A stretch of 41,363 bases of DNA from Pelagovum pacificum (GTDB taxonomy: Bacteria > Pseudomonadota > Alphaproteobacteria > Rhodobacterales > Rhodobacteraceae). The first letter of the stretch is position 1. The number at the start of each line of letters is the position of its first letter. The DNA lies in NCBI RefSeq assembly GCF_016134045.1, contig NZ_CP065916.1:1-41363 (forward strand). Reading direction: 5' to 3'. Shown here piece by piece: positions 40,994-41,363 of this stretch. Under the pieces are notes generated by a model. That model made no database searches. It was not told the DNA's origin and saw nothing but the letters and a program-made list of their open reading frames with translations. Position numbers and translations under genes: made by a program.

Positions 40994-41363
40994 TGGGAAA
41001 ATCGTCCATTCATGTTCGTTCGGGCGCGCCGGAAGATCGCGCGCGGGAGCGGGGCCTTGTCGGGACGACATACTCCCGATGGAGCGTGCAATTACCGGTG
41101 CCGGACTGAGGCTTCTTTGTGTTTTGACAAGCGGACCCGGTCACAAGCCCGTGTCCTTTTTCGCCTCCTAGCCGTGGATTCTTCAGATTTCGTGACTGTC
41201 GGAGCCGGCATGCCGATCCGTGCAGCCGCGCCACAACGGCGCGGCATCGGGGCAACAGGTGATGGATTCGCGAGGCCGGCCCTGATAGCTGCGTGGGACA
41301 AAATTCCCCGGATACGCGCACTCCCGCATGAAGAACCTTCCGTCCGCGTCAGACTTCCAGGCC
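40994..41363. other. 370-base upstream region of the CAP-RTX gene
   Basis: No gene is defensible between the CAP-RTX start and the window end. A strong hairpin, GCCGCGCC-ACAAC-GGCGCGGC, lies at 41225-41245. The minus-strand promoter should be in 41000-41200 but no boxes stand out. Confidence 0.5.

Noticed and set aside
41124..41129. A perfect TTGACA on the plus strand in the window's last gap.
   Set aside because: No -10 box at the right distance and no plus-strand gene follows within the window.

Overview
The window looks like part of an extrachromosomal replicon (plasmid or chromid) from a GC-rich alphaproteobacterium of the Rhodobacteraceae/Roseobacter type. The reasons are very high GC with strong third-position G/C, a RepA (RPA family) replication initiator next to a parAB pair, Rhodobacteraceae-style intergenic hairpin repeats, a DUF2793 protein and RTX-type secreted proteins. 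This is inference from gene content; no species can be named.

Layout. 1-7284 holds sugar-nucleotide and export genes: a WbpM/CapD-type epimerase/dehydratase, a phosphohexomutase, UDP-glucose 6-dehydrogenase, an outer-membrane polysaccharide export lipoprotein, and a UDP-glucuronate 4-epimerase. 7488-9262 holds a siderophore-interacting flavoprotein converging on a membrane-anchored EEP-fold hydrolase. 9410-15662 is a minus-strand run: a GT2, a small LAB_N membrane protein, an ArnT-like GT39, then a giant lower-GC protein fusing a capsule-synthesis-like domain to a HAD domain. 16081-20797 is a sulfur-sugar block: a DUF4422-GT8 fusion, a sulfotransferase-like protein, APS reductase (cysH) and UDP-sulfoquinovose synthase (sqdB). 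20947-25799 holds a DUF2793 gene facing a degenerate sensor-kinase gene. This convergent pair is split by a 2.0-kb insert carrying a methyltransferase, flanked by a 918-bp direct repeat, as a single-crossover integration would leave it. 25953-29814 is the replication/partition core: repA, a DnaA box and three iterons upstream of it, then parA-parB. 29815-30554 is non-coding and rich in palindromes. 30555-38683 holds a GT2, an ABC-dependent capsule exporter (kpsM divergent from kpsE-kpsT), a large RTX protein and UDP-galactopyranose mutase. 38699-40993 encodes a CAP-domain RTX protein with an internal 63-residue super-repeat.

How it fits together. Mutase, dehydrogenase and epimerases would supply a hexose phosphate, UDP-GlcA, UDP-GalA, UDP-Galf and UDP-sulfoquinovose. 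Glycosyltransferases assemble glycans, and KpsM/KpsT/KpsE with the export lipoprotein would move a polymer to the surface. The two RTX proteins are probable type I secretion substrates that could act in the same matrix. This resembles the surface-attachment or 'biofilm' plasmids known from roseobacters. The points most worth checking are the duplication-flanked insert, the sulfite-to-sulfoquinovose gene block, the composite palindromic repeats near the partition genes, and the CtrA-like box in front of the degenerate kinase.
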